The notes: a model not told the origin generated them from the letters alone. Positions 1-5,453 are shown, numbered from the stretch's first letter. The stretch: 5,453 nt of DNA from Deltaproteobacteria bacterium (GCA_030620935.1 JAUXIP010000171.1:1-5453), one strand, 5' to 3'. Program-made: numbers and translations.

Positions 1-1143
1 AGCGGGATGCACGTGGTCAAGGCCTATACGCAGGAAGAGAACCAAACTCGGCAGTTCATCGAACTCAACCAGGATTTTCAAGAAAGGAATATGGAACTGG
101 CCAAGTTACGCGGTATGATCGGCCCCGCCATGCAAGGGATCAGCGGCCTCACCGTCCTCATCGTGATTTGGTACGGGGGGATCCGGGTCATTGGTGGGGA
201 TTTGATGATTGCAGATATAGTGGCCTTCATCGCTTATCTTAACATCCTGGCCTGGCCCACCGCCGCCTTCGGTTGGATGCTCTCTCTCGTGGAAAAGGGA
301 CGGGCGGCGATGGAGCGTCTCGAAGAGATTTTCAAAGCGGAGCCCGAGATCGCAAGTCCACCTGCACCCCTTCCACTCAGAGACTCTGGGGAAGGCATCG
401 AGTTTCGCAACGTCTGGTTTGCCTATGACCAAAAGGCTAACGGGCAGCCCGTTCTCAGGGACATCAGCTTTACCTTGCCCCGCGGTCATACGCTGGGTAT
501 TGTGGGTCGCACTGGATCAGGAAAGAGTACCCTGGTTCAACTCCTTCCCCGCCTCTATGATGTTACCTCAGGAGAGATTCGACTCGGGGGAAAGGACATC
601 CGTACGCTCTCCCTCTCCGAACTCCGGATGACTTTGGGTTATGTGCCTCAAGATCCGTTTCTCTTCTCAACCTCCCTTCGGAGCAACCTGGCCTTCGGAA
701 GAGACGTAATTTCAGACGATGAGATTGGAAATACCGTGCGGATCACCAAGCTGGAGCGGGATTTGGAGATATTTCCTCAAGGGCCGGATACGGTTGTGGG
801 AGAACGAGGGATCACCCTTTCAGGCGGTCAGAAACAAAGGGCGACTCTGGCGCGCGCCTTAGTTTTGAACCGGTCGGTCCTAATCCTGGACGACTGTCTC
901 TCCAGCGTGGATGCCGAGACGGAGGCTGGGATTCTCAAGGGGCTTAAGTCCGTCCTCAAAGAGAGAACCTGCATAGTCGTCTCCCATAGGATCTCTGCGG
1001 TCAAAGAGGCAGATGAAATCTTGGTCCTGGATGAGGGAAAGATTATCGAGAGGGGCAGGCACCAGGATCTCGTCCTTAAGGGAGGTGTTTACGCCGAGTT
1101 TTTCCGTCAGCAGCAACTATCCGAAGAGTTGGAGCACCTCTAA
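1..1143 (+). CDS. Heterodimeric ABC exporter half-transporter, degenerate-site subunit (5' end outside window)
   Basis: This is an ABC exporter subunit (membrane domain fused to ATPase domain) that would use ATP to move a substrate out across the inner membrane; the substrate is unknown. The frame is open from base 1, and the visible ATG at 7 is internal (Gly-Met-His-Val-Val-Lys-Ala-Tyr, the conserved cytoplasmic loop after TM4). About 200 N-terminal residues, including TM1-4, therefore lie off the left edge. Counting from that Met, TM5 is about 43-63 and TM6 about 70-94. The ATPase domain shows Walker A GRTGSGKST (167-175), Q-loop Gln215, signature LSGGQ (271-275), Walker B VLILDD (291-296), D-loop SSVD (299-302) and H-loop His327. 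Asp296 occupies the catalytic Glu position, as in TM287/BmrC-type subunits. That predicts a partner carrying the consensus site, and the next gene fits. Family assignment is firm; pairing is inferred from motifs and adjacency. Confidence 0.95.
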   Translation, partial: SGMHVVKAYTQEENQTRQFIELNQDFQERNMELAKLRGMIGPAMQGISGLTVLIVIWYGGIRVIGGDLMIADIVAFIAYLNILAWPTAAFGWMLSLVEKGRAAMERLEEIFKAEPEIASPPAPLPLRDSGEGIEFRNVWFAYDQKANGQPVLRDISFTLPRGHTLGIVGRTGSGKSTLVQLLPRLYDVTSGEIRLGGKDIRTLSLSELRMTLGYVPQDPFLFSTSLRSNLAFGRDVISDDEIGNTVRITKLERDLEIFPQGPDTVVGERGITLSGGQKQRATLARALVLNRSVLILDDCLSSVDAETEAGILKGLKSVLKERTCIVVSHRISAVKEADEILVLDEGKIIERGRHQDLVLKGGVYAEFFRQQQLSEELEHL

Positions 1144-1144
1144 A

Positions 1145-1267
1145 TGACGGGCCCAGCCACTTCGCCTAACTTCGTTTATCGCACCTCGATCTCCCTGCGA
1201 CGTACTGTCAGTACGTCTCGGTCGTCTCGGCGCTCGCGCCTTGTTATGCTCGTTTCTGGGCCCGTCA
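1145..1267. repeat. Small intergenic element with 12-bp terminal inverted repeats (MITE-like)
   Basis: The gap between the two exporter genes is almost filled by a 123-bp segment. It begins with TGACGGGCCCAG (1145-1156) and ends with its exact reverse complement CTGGGCCCGTCA (1256-1267). Inside are a near-perfect palindrome (1199-1217) and a GC hairpin GGCGCTCGCGCC (1229-1240). No credible coding sequence lies in it. The left end is one base after the stop codon of the upstream gene. The right end is four bases before the GGAAGG ribosome site of the next gene. I see no clear target-site duplication. It could be a non-autonomous miniature transposable element, a REP-type dispersed repeat or a structured intercistronic RNA. 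Whether it is repeated elsewhere in the genome cannot be seen here. Confidence 0.7.
1199..1217. repeat. Perfect 9-bp-arm palindrome inside the intergenic element
   Basis: The sequence GACGTACTGTCAGTACGTC has two perfectly complementary 9-base arms around a single central T. It sits near the middle of the inverted-repeat-bounded segment. In DNA it could be a dyad protein-binding site. In RNA it would form a stem with a few central bases unpaired. No run of T follows, so it is not a standard intrinsic terminator. Confidence 0.7.
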
Positions 1268-1286
1268 AGTTGGAAGGTATATTTGT

Positions 1287-3062
1287 ATGAGTGTGGAAAC
1301 TCATCAGGAGGAGATTTTCGGAAAGGCCTATGATCTCAAGCTGATCAAGAGGCTTTGGCGATTTATCCTTCCCTATAAGCGTCTTTTTTGGTTTTCCATG
1401 CTCCTGCTGCCACTCCAGCAGGTCTTTGGCCTCGCACAGCCTTATATTATGAAGGTGGTGATTGATCGCTCCATCGCGGGTGCGGATCTTTGGGGCCTTC
1501 AGAACATGGGGTTGCTCTTTCTCCTTGCCCTCGTAGGGGAGGTAGCGATCTTTTACTTTCATTATTACCTGACCATGCAGGTGGCTCAGAAGTGTCTCGC
1601 CGACTTGCGGGTTGCCGTTTTTTCCCACGTGCAAAAGCTCCCCACGAGCTACTTTGATCGGAATCCGGTAGGCCGTCTGGTGACCCGGATGACCACGGAC
1701 GTGGACGTCCTCCAAGAGATGTTTGCTGCCGGGGTCATAACATTGGTTTCTGACTTCATCATGCTGGGATGGATTATTGCGATTATGTTCACCATGCACG
1801 CGGGGTTAGCCCTGGTTTCATTGGCCTTGATCCCTCCGATGGTATTGGCCATTAACTTCTTTCGGGTTAAGGCCCGACAGACCTATCGACTGATTCGCGA
1901 GAGGATCGCTCGGATTAACGCTTATCTAGGGGAAGCCATTTCGGGGATGGCCGTTATTCAGCTCTTTGTTCGAGAGGAAAAGAGCTACAGGACATTTGAT
2001 GATTTGAATGCGGCGCACCGGGATGCCAACCATTTGTCCAACCTCTATGAGGCGACCCTCTTTTCCATGGTGGAAGCTGCCGGTGCGGTGAGCGTGGGTC
2101 TTTTACTCTGGTACGGGGGCGGAGAGGTCTTGCACGAAGTGATCGGCATCGGGACCTTGGTGGCCTTTAAGGAATATATTCACCGCTTCTTTATTCCCCT
2201 GCGGGACTTCAGTCAGAAATATACGATCATGCAATCCGCTATGTCCTCGGCCGAGCGAATCTTTCATCTCCTCGATACGCCCATTTCTATCTCCAGCCCG
2301 CCGAAGCCGGTTGTCACTAAGCCCTTTCGGGGAGAGATCGCCTTCAACGATGTTTGGTTTAGCTATAAGGAGAATGAGCCGGTTCTGAAGGGCGTGTCAT
2401 TTCAGATAGAGCCCGGGGAAAAGGTGGCAGTGGTGGGGGCCACTGGTTCGGGAAAGACCACCACGATCAAGCTACTCAATCGCTTTTATGATATTCAGCG
2501 CGGTTCCATCAGGGTCAGCGGCGTCGATGTCCGGGATTGGGATCTTCAACTATTAAGGCAGCATATCGGTGTGGTCCTACAAGATGTCTTTCTCTTTTCG
2601 GGAGATATCCGGACAAACCTTTGCCTGGGGGATCAGTCCATCCCTTTGGACAGGATTGAGAGGGCTGCCCGGTTCGCAAACGTGGAAGGGTTTATCCATC
2701 ATCTACCTGCAGGGTTCAGCGCGCAGGTGAGAGAAAGAGGGAGTAACTTCTCGGCAGGTCAACGGCAACTATTGGCTCTGGCAAGGGTCCTGGTATTCCA
2801 GCCGGAGATTTTAGTTTTGGATGAGGCGACTTCCAGTGTAGACACGGAGACCGAGCTGCTCATCCAGGATGCCTTGGAGAAAATCATGCAGGAGCGCACT
2901 TGTTTGGTGATTGCACACCGCCTCTCCACGATCCGCAATGCCGACCGGATCATCGTGCTCCATCGAGGCGAGATCCGGGAAATGGGCTCCCATGCCGAGT
3001 TGTTGCAAAGGCGTGGCATCTATTACCGTCTCTACCGGCTTCAGTACGAGCAGGAGGCCTGA
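1287..3062 (+). CDS. Heterodimeric ABC exporter half-transporter, catalytic-site subunit
   Basis: This is a complete 591-residue exporter half-transporter, the usual length for MdlB/YheH (BmrD)/TM288-like proteins. The ATG at 1287 is supported by GGAAGG at 1272-1277, nine bases upstream. Membrane segments lie at roughly 33-55, 73-95, 147-169, 171-192, 256-277 and 285-305. The ATPase domain has Walker A GATGSGKTT (384-392), Q-loop Gln432, signature FSAGQ (488-492), Walker B ILVLDE with catalytic Glu513, D-loop SSVD (516-519) and H-loop His544. The signature departs from LSGGQ. In a dimer it would face the Walker A/B motifs of the upstream partner, which itself lacks the catalytic Glu. Glu513 with the partner's intact LSGGQ would form the hydrolytic site. 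It probably shares an operon with the upstream gene despite the 143-bp gap. Substrate is unknown; drugs or lipids are possible by family. Confidence 0.96.
   Translation: MSVETHQEEIFGKAYDLKLIKRLWRFILPYKRLFWFSMLLLPLQQVFGLAQPYIMKVVIDRSIAGADLWGLQNMGLLFLLALVGEVAIFYFHYYLTMQVAQKCLADLRVAVFSHVQKLPTSYFDRNPVGRLVTRMTTDVDVLQEMFAAGVITLVSDFIMLGWIIAIMFTMHAGLALVSLALIPPMVLAINFFRVKARQTYRLIRERIARINAYLGEAISGMAVIQLFVREEKSYRTFDDLNAAHRDANHLSNLYEATLFSMVEAAGAVSVGLLLWYGGGEVLHEVIGIGTLVAFKEYIHRFFIPLRDFSQKYTIMQSAMSSAERIFHLLDTPISISSPPKPVVTKPFRGEIAFNDVWFSYKENEPVLKGVSFQIEPGEKVAVVGATGSGKTTTIKLLNRFYDIQRGSIRVSGVDVRDWDLQLLRQHIGVVLQDVFLFSGDIRTNLCLGDQSIPLDRIERAARFANVEGFIHHLPAGFSAQVRERGSNFSAGQRQLLALARVLVFQPEILVLDEATSSVDTETELLIQDALEKIMQERTCLVIAHRLSTIRNADRIIVLHRGEIREMGSHAELLQRRGIYYRLYRLQYEQEA
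3052..3057 (+). promoter_or_regulatory. Possible Shine-Dalgarno for a TTG start of the truncated lipoprotein
   Basis: AGGAGG, encoded within the last codons of the upstream exporter gene, lies nine bases before an in-frame TTG at 3067. The ATG at 3079, in the same frame, has only a weaker GGGA (3069-3072). The TTG start would add four residues and make translation follow closely on termination of the exporter gene. The motif may be chance, because it lies inside coding sequence. Confidence 0.4.
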
Positions 3063-3078
3063 AAAGTTGGGATTAAGG

Positions 3079-3501
3079 ATGCGCCGCCTAAGATCCTCGC
3101 CTAGCGTGCTTCCGCCTTTTGGTTTCACGACTTTGCGTCAGGGAATTTTCCTCCGTATCTTTTTGCTTGTCTCCTTTTTGCTCTCAGGCTGTTCACCATT
3201 TTATCTCATGAGGGCTGCTTATGAAGAAGGCAAGACTCTTTGGCGGCGCGAGCCCATCGCGCGACTGCTCAACCAGCCTAATTGGAGTCCGGAAGAACGA
3301 GAGAAATTCAGGCTGGTCCTCGCAGTCCGAGAATATGCCCGCGATGATCTCCGGCTGAGTGTGGGCGGGAGCTATGCCAGCTATTCCTATGTGGATCGGG
3401 CTGTTCTTTCTTATGTGTTGACGGCCGCTTCGAAGACCGATCTTGCTCCTTATACTTGGTGGTTTACCTTACTCCCAGAACGAGATCGCATCGGAAACTG
3501 A
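3079..3501 (+). pseudogene. Truncated lipoprotein copy, N-terminal third of a predicted aminopeptidase-family protein
   Basis: From the ATG this frame encodes 140 residues: an Arg-rich start, a hydrophobic stretch and a lipobox LLSG|C with the lipidated Cys at residue 38 and Ser next to it. The 92 residues from that Cys to Thr-Trp-Trp-Phe match the intact paralogue at 4316-5401 without gaps, 75 of 92 identical by hand count. After Phe the similarity ends at once. An unrelated tail of 11 residues (TLLPERDRIGN) leads to the stop. The HELFH metal site of the full protein is in the missing part, so the product cannot be a metallopeptidase. The signal peptide is intact, so a small secreted lipoprotein could still be made. 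The start may instead be TTG 3067. The pre-Cys region is long either way, and a TTG at 3133 would give a more typical signal length but lacks a ribosome site. It follows the exporter gene by 16 bases. Confidence 0.8.
3423..3464 (+). repeat. 42-bp exact direct repeat, copy 1, at the truncation point
   Basis: These 42 bases are identical to 4633-4674. They encode the conserved segment ending in Thr-Trp-Trp-Phe and stop exactly where the two lipoprotein copies diverge. A second identical tract of 26 bases occurs at 3367-3392 and 4577-4602, at the same offset of 1210. The rest of the paralogous stretch is much more diverged. Confidence 0.9.
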
Positions 3502-3524
3502 CTTATCCCGGCGACCTAAACAGG

Positions 3525-3548
3525 CATATTGACATATAAGCATATTTA
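3525..3548 (+). repeat. Three tandem 8-bp AT-rich units upstream of the toxin-antitoxin pair
   Basis: The units CATATTGA, CATATAAG and CATATTTA follow each other with an exact 8-bp period, each beginning CATAT. They lie 31 bases before the antitoxin start, in sequence clearly more AT-rich than the surrounding genes. They may be binding repeats for the ribbon-helix-helix antitoxin, but the units are short and could be chance. Confidence 0.45.
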
Positions 3549-3551
3549 TGT
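3529..3551 (+). promoter_or_regulatory. Candidate promoter -35 box and overlapping operator dyad for the toxin-antitoxin operon
   Basis: A consensus -35 hexamer TTGACA sits at 3529-3534. No good -10 box is seen at 16-18 bp (TAAGAA at 3551-3556 is the best and is weak). Overlapping the -35 is an imperfect dyad at 3532-3551, with perfect outer arms ACATA and TATGT. Ribbon-helix-helix antitoxins usually repress their own operon by binding such dyads, so autoregulation is inferred from family behaviour and position. Confidence 0.45.
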
Positions 3552-3564
3552 AAGAAGTACGTGC

Positions 3565-3570
3565 AGGAGA
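3565..3570 (+). promoter_or_regulatory. Ribosome binding site that decides the antitoxin start
   Basis: AGGAGA lies eight bases before the ATG at 3579. The frame also has a GTG at 3561, but that start would place the AGGAGA inside the coding region and has no comparable site of its own. ATG 3579 is therefore preferred. Confidence 0.7.
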
Positions 3571-3578
3571 TTCAGGTC

Positions 3579-3815
3579 ATGGAAAACCGACGCACGACTG
3601 TGGTGTTGGACGAGCTTCTCTACCGCGAGGCCAAGAGGGCGGCTGTGGAGCAGGACAAGAGCCTTAAGGAGATTATAGAGGAGGCCCTTCGGAATTTCCT
3701 CAGGGGCGGGCAACAACGAATGAGGAAGGGCACAGGGCCCCGTTTCGGGGTCTATTCCGGAAAGGCCCGTACGGATTTGAGGCGGGAGACAATCTATCGG
3801 GATCTCAGGAAGTGA
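3579..3815 (+). CDS. Ribbon-helix-helix antitoxin (VapB-type)
   Basis: This encodes a 78-residue antitoxin that should neutralise the downstream PIN ribonuclease and repress its own operon. The N-terminal part fits a ribbon-helix-helix fold: a short strand RRTTVVLDE (4-12), a helix LLYREAKRAAVEQ (13-25), a turn and a second helix SLKEIIEEALRNFL (28-41). The DNA-contacting strand would be about residues 5-10. The C-terminal half is basic and Gly/Arg-rich (42-78), the usual region for wrapping around a PIN toxin. The stop codon overlaps the toxin GTG in the arrangement GTGA, so the two are translationally coupled. Length and order (antitoxin first) are normal for VapBC loci. The fold is inferred by pattern; the family assignment rests strongly on the toxin next door. 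Confidence 0.85.
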   Translation: MENRRTTVVLDELLYREAKRAAVEQDKSLKEIIEEALRNFLRGGQQRMRKGTGPRFGVYSGKARTDLRRETIYRDLRK

Positions 3816-4255
3816 TCCTGCTGGATACGAATATCTTGGTCCATGCCGCCGGCGCCAGGTCCCCCCAACATGCAAGGGCCAAATTCCTTCGTGACCAGGC
3901 TGCAGCCGGGGAGATCGAGGCCTGCGTGGCAGCGCAGGTACTTGCCGAGTTCTATGCCATTGTGACTGATCCCCGCCGCTTTCAACCCCCATTGACACCT
4001 GCCCAGGTTCAACGGGAGCTGAAGAGTTATCTCGCTTCTCAGCTCTGGCTCATCCTTCCTAAGGAGACAACGACATCCCGAATGTTAAACTTGCTGGGTT
4101 CCCGATCGGTGAGGGGCGGGAAGATATTTGATTTCTTTTTGGCGGCGACGATGCTCGACAACGGGGTAAGGGCGATCTGTACGGAGAATGTCCGGGATTT
4201 CGAAAGCCTGGATGGGATCGAGGTCATTAATCCGTTTCTCTCCGAAGGGAAATAG
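3812..4255 (+). CDS. vapC: VapC-type PIN-domain ribonuclease toxin
   Basis: This 147-residue protein spans a complete PIN domain, an Mg-dependent RNase fold; VapC toxins typically cut tRNA or the sarcin-ricin loop of 23S rRNA to block translation. Acidic catalytic positions are visible: Asp5 in the opening LLDTNILV, Glu46 in LAEFYAIVTD, Asp107 in KIFDFFLAATM and Asp129 in TENVRDF, with Asn126 nearby. All are present, so the toxin looks active. Translation starts at GTG 3812, whose last two bases overlap the antitoxin stop codon. The AGGA at 3807-3810 is too close to act alone, so coupling to antitoxin translation is likely. No other start gives the N-terminal Asp motif. The RNA target cannot be predicted. 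Together with the antitoxin it fills the space between the two lipoprotein copies. Confidence 0.95.
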   Translation: MILLDTNILVHAAGARSPQHARAKFLRDQAAAGEIEACVAAQVLAEFYAIVTDPRRFQPPLTPAQVQRELKSYLASQLWLILPKETTTSRMLNLLGSRSVRGGKIFDFFLAATMLDNGVRAICTENVRDFESLDGIEVINPFLSEGK

Positions 4256-4315
4256 AATCCTTTTTTCTTAAGAGACCGGCGGTACCCTATTGCCTTGTGA
4301 AATCGGCATGATGTA

Positions 4316-5401
4316 ATGGCGATGAAGATGAGAACACTTCTTCCTAGACTCAAATCTCTGCTATCTGTCTCTCTGCTCTCTGCTGTCTTGCTCTCGGGTT
4401 GTTCCCCTCTCTATCTGATCCGGGCCGCATACGAGGAGGGCAAGATCCTGTGGAGACGGGAGCCGATTGAGACTCTGCTTGAAAAGCCCGACTTGGATCC
4501 GGAATCCCAGGAGAAGTTCAAGCTTGTCCTGGCGGTGCGTGAGTATGCCCGGGACGAGCTCAAACTGAGCGTAGGAGGGAGCTATGCCAGCTATTCCTAT
4601 GTTGACCGTCCCGTTCTATCCTACGTGTTAATGGCCGCTTCGAAGACCGATCTTGCTCCTTATACTTGGTGGTTCCTCGTGGTTGGAAACGTGCCTTACA
4701 AAGGATTTTTCTCCGAGCAGGCCGCCGAAGCCGAGGCCGAAAAGTTCCACTCACAGGGTTACGACACATATATCCGTACTGCGCCCGCTTTCAGCACTCT
4801 GGGTTGGTTTGACGATCCGCTTTTGGCCCATCTCTTGAAGTATAACAAGGCAACTCTGGCGGAGGTCATCTTCCATGAGCTTTTCCACAATACCCTCTTT
4901 ATCAGTGGGGCCGTGAATTTTAACGAGAGCCTGGCCAACTTTGTGGGGAATCGAGCGGCCGTCCTTTTTTTTCAGGAGCGTCACGGGGAGGAGAGTCCTG
5001 AGTATCGAAGGGCCGTCCAATCTTGGCAGGAAGAACTGGAATTTTCCGCCTTTATGAAGGACGTTGCCCGTTCTCTCGGAGAGCTGTACCGGAAGGATCT
5101 GGCCGAAGAGGAGAAGTTACGTTTGAGAGAGGAGATCTTCACCCGCAGTCAAAAAGAATGGGCACGCCAGATTGCAGATCGGCCAACTCACCAGCACCGA
5201 GGCTATAGCCGACAAAAGCTCAACAATGCCGTTATCGCTCATTACCTTCTCTATCTCAAGGATCTGGAGCTTTTCGAATCCATTTATCAAGCGGAAGGGA
5301 AGGACTTGGCGCGTTTGGTAGAGTTGATCGACGAGTCGATCCAGGTCAGTGGAGATCCCTTTGAAACCGTCCAGGATCTCCTTGAAAGGAAACAATCTTA
5401 A
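4316..5401 (+). CDS. Predicted lipoprotein aminopeptidase (HExxH zinc metallopeptidase family)
   Basis: This encodes a 361-residue exported lipoprotein. A basic start and a hydrophobic run (about 14-28) end in the lipobox LLSG|C, with Cys29 lipidated. Ser30 is compatible with sorting to the outer membrane, so the enzyme probably works in the periplasm. The central motif HELFH (187-191) is a classical zinc site: His187 and His191 as ligands, Glu188 as catalytic base. Glu204 in FNESLANFVG is a plausible third ligand. The overall pattern and length fit the 'predicted aminopeptidase' family (PF10023/COG4324, from memory), for which the substrate is poorly known. The C-terminal 150 residues are charged and helical without further motifs. 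ATG codons at 4316, 4322 and 4328 are all possible starts; none has a strong ribosome site. The N-terminal third is duplicated at 3079-3464. The stop overlaps the next start. Confidence 0.85.
   Translation: MAMKMRTLLPRLKSLLSVSLLSAVLLSGCSPLYLIRAAYEEGKILWRREPIETLLEKPDLDPESQEKFKLVLAVREYARDELKLSVGGSYASYSYVDRPVLSYVLMAASKTDLAPYTWWFLVVGNVPYKGFFSEQAAEAEAEKFHSQGYDTYIRTAPAFSTLGWFDDPLLAHLLKYNKATLAEVIFHELFHNTLFISGAVNFNESLANFVGNRAAVLFFQERHGEESPEYRRAVQSWQEELEFSAFMKDVARSLGELYRKDLAEEEKLRLREEIFTRSQKEWARQIADRPTHQHRGYSRQKLNNAVIAHYLLYLKDLELFESIYQAEGKDLARLVELIDESIQVSGDPFETVQDLLERKQS
4633..4674 (+). repeat. 42-bp exact direct repeat, copy 2, in the intact lipoprotein gene
   Basis: This is the partner of 3423-3464, 1210 bases downstream. 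Here the reading frame continues past Thr-Trp-Trp-Phe into the full-length protein. In the first copy it runs into unrelated sequence leading to the toxin-antitoxin operon. Both copies are read in the same codon phase, so exchange between them would fuse the genes in frame. Confidence 0.9.
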
Positions 5402-5453
5402 TGATCCGTGAGATCTTTACACCATTGATGGATGTCTTGCGGATGAGAGGGCG
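5401..5453 (+). CDS. Start of an unrecognised downstream gene (runs off window)
   Basis: An ATG at 5401 shares its A with the stop codon of the preceding gene (TAATG). AAAGGA at 5385-5390 provides a ribosome site ten bases upstream. The frame stays open for 17 codons, beginning MIREIFTPLMDVLRMRG, to the window edge. The overlap and ribosome site argue for a co-translated operon partner of the lipoprotein peptidase. Too little is visible to name a family. Confidence 0.55.
   Translation, partial: MIREIFTPLMDVLRMRG

Noticed and set aside
1229..1250. GC hairpin followed by TTGTTATG as a terminator between the exporter genes.
   Set aside because: The stem is four to five base pairs and the following sequence is not a real T run. 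Full termination here would also separate two subunits that should be co-expressed.
1140..1272. Target-site duplication flanking the inverted-repeat element.
   Set aside because: The bases just outside the ends (TAAA on the left, AGTT on the right) do not match beyond a single base, so no duplication can be claimed.
1176..1799. Long open frame on the minus strand (207 codons) across the intergenic element and the second exporter gene.
   Set aside because: It overlaps a well-supported ABC exporter gene on the other strand, its translation shows no recognisable domain, and it is best explained as an antisense shadow.
2911..3078. Upstream extension of the truncated lipoprotein frame to an ATG at 2911.
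   Set aside because: It would overlap 152 bases of the exporter gene in another frame and put a long non-hydrophobic stretch before the signal peptide. The starts at 3067 or 3079 fit far better.
3546..3998. Minus-strand open frame of 150 codons over the antitoxin and toxin genes.
   Set aside because: The plus-strand genes show clear ribbon-helix-helix and PIN motifs with proper ribosome site and overlap; the antisense product is Pro/Arg/His-rich with no domain.
4245..4269. Possible intrinsic terminator after the toxin gene: AAGG and CCTT arms before a T-rich run.
   Set aside because: The stem is only about four to five base pairs, with a ten-base loop and no GC-rich core, so it is too weak to call.
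4290..4317. Promoter-like TTGCCT and TGTAAT with 16-bp spacing before the intact lipoprotein gene.
   Set aside because: The -10 box would overlap the first ATG and place the transcription start near 4324, requiring a leaderless start at a later ATG. The -35 match is only partial.
1..5453. CRISPR array, tRNA, rRNA, phage or transposase genes.
   Set aside because: No regularly spaced repeats of CRISPR size, no cloverleaf-like segments and no transposase or integrase motifs were seen on either strand.

Overview
The window is a compact, entirely plus-strand bacterial region of moderately high G+C. Two encoded proteins carry lipobox signal peptides (LLSG|C) with Ser at position +2. Together with a pair of MsbA/MdlAB-type exporter half-transporters, this suggests a Gram-negative (diderm) bacterium. 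The small intergenic palindromic element resembles those of environmental lineages rich in dispersed repeats, but nothing here fixes a phylum.

Layout. Positions 1-1143 hold the 3' two-thirds of an ABC exporter half-transporter, with its start off the left edge. Positions 1145-1267 are a short element with 12-bp perfect terminal inverted repeats and an internal palindrome, lying between the exporter genes. Positions 1287-3062 encode the complete second half-transporter. From about 3067/3079 to 3501 there is a truncated copy of a lipoprotein metallopeptidase gene. Positions 3525-3551 hold an AT-rich promoter/operator. Positions 3579-4255 hold a VapBC-type toxin-antitoxin pair that overlaps by 4 nt. 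Positions 4316-5401 encode the intact paralogue of the truncated gene, a predicted lipoprotein with a zinc-binding HELFH motif (the 'predicted aminopeptidase' family). A further reading frame starts on the last base of that stop codon and runs off the right edge.

How the parts relate. The two ABC proteins look like partners in one heterodimeric exporter. The first has Asp in place of the catalytic Glu after Walker B. The second has a deviant signature motif, FSAGQ. Both changes fall in the same composite ATP site, the known pattern of a degenerate plus a consensus site. The lipoprotein copies flank the toxin-antitoxin pair. They align without gaps at a constant offset of 1210 bp from the lipobox to a Thr-Trp-Trp-Phe motif. 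The alignment ends in a 42-bp tract that is identical between the copies, and similarity stops abruptly there. This looks like a recombination junction: the toxin-antitoxin pair sits exactly where the 3' part of the first copy is missing.

Most of the window belongs to known families. I see no convincing new multi-gene system. The points most worth following up are the 42-bp junction around the toxin-antitoxin pair and the inverted-repeat element inserted inside the exporter operon.
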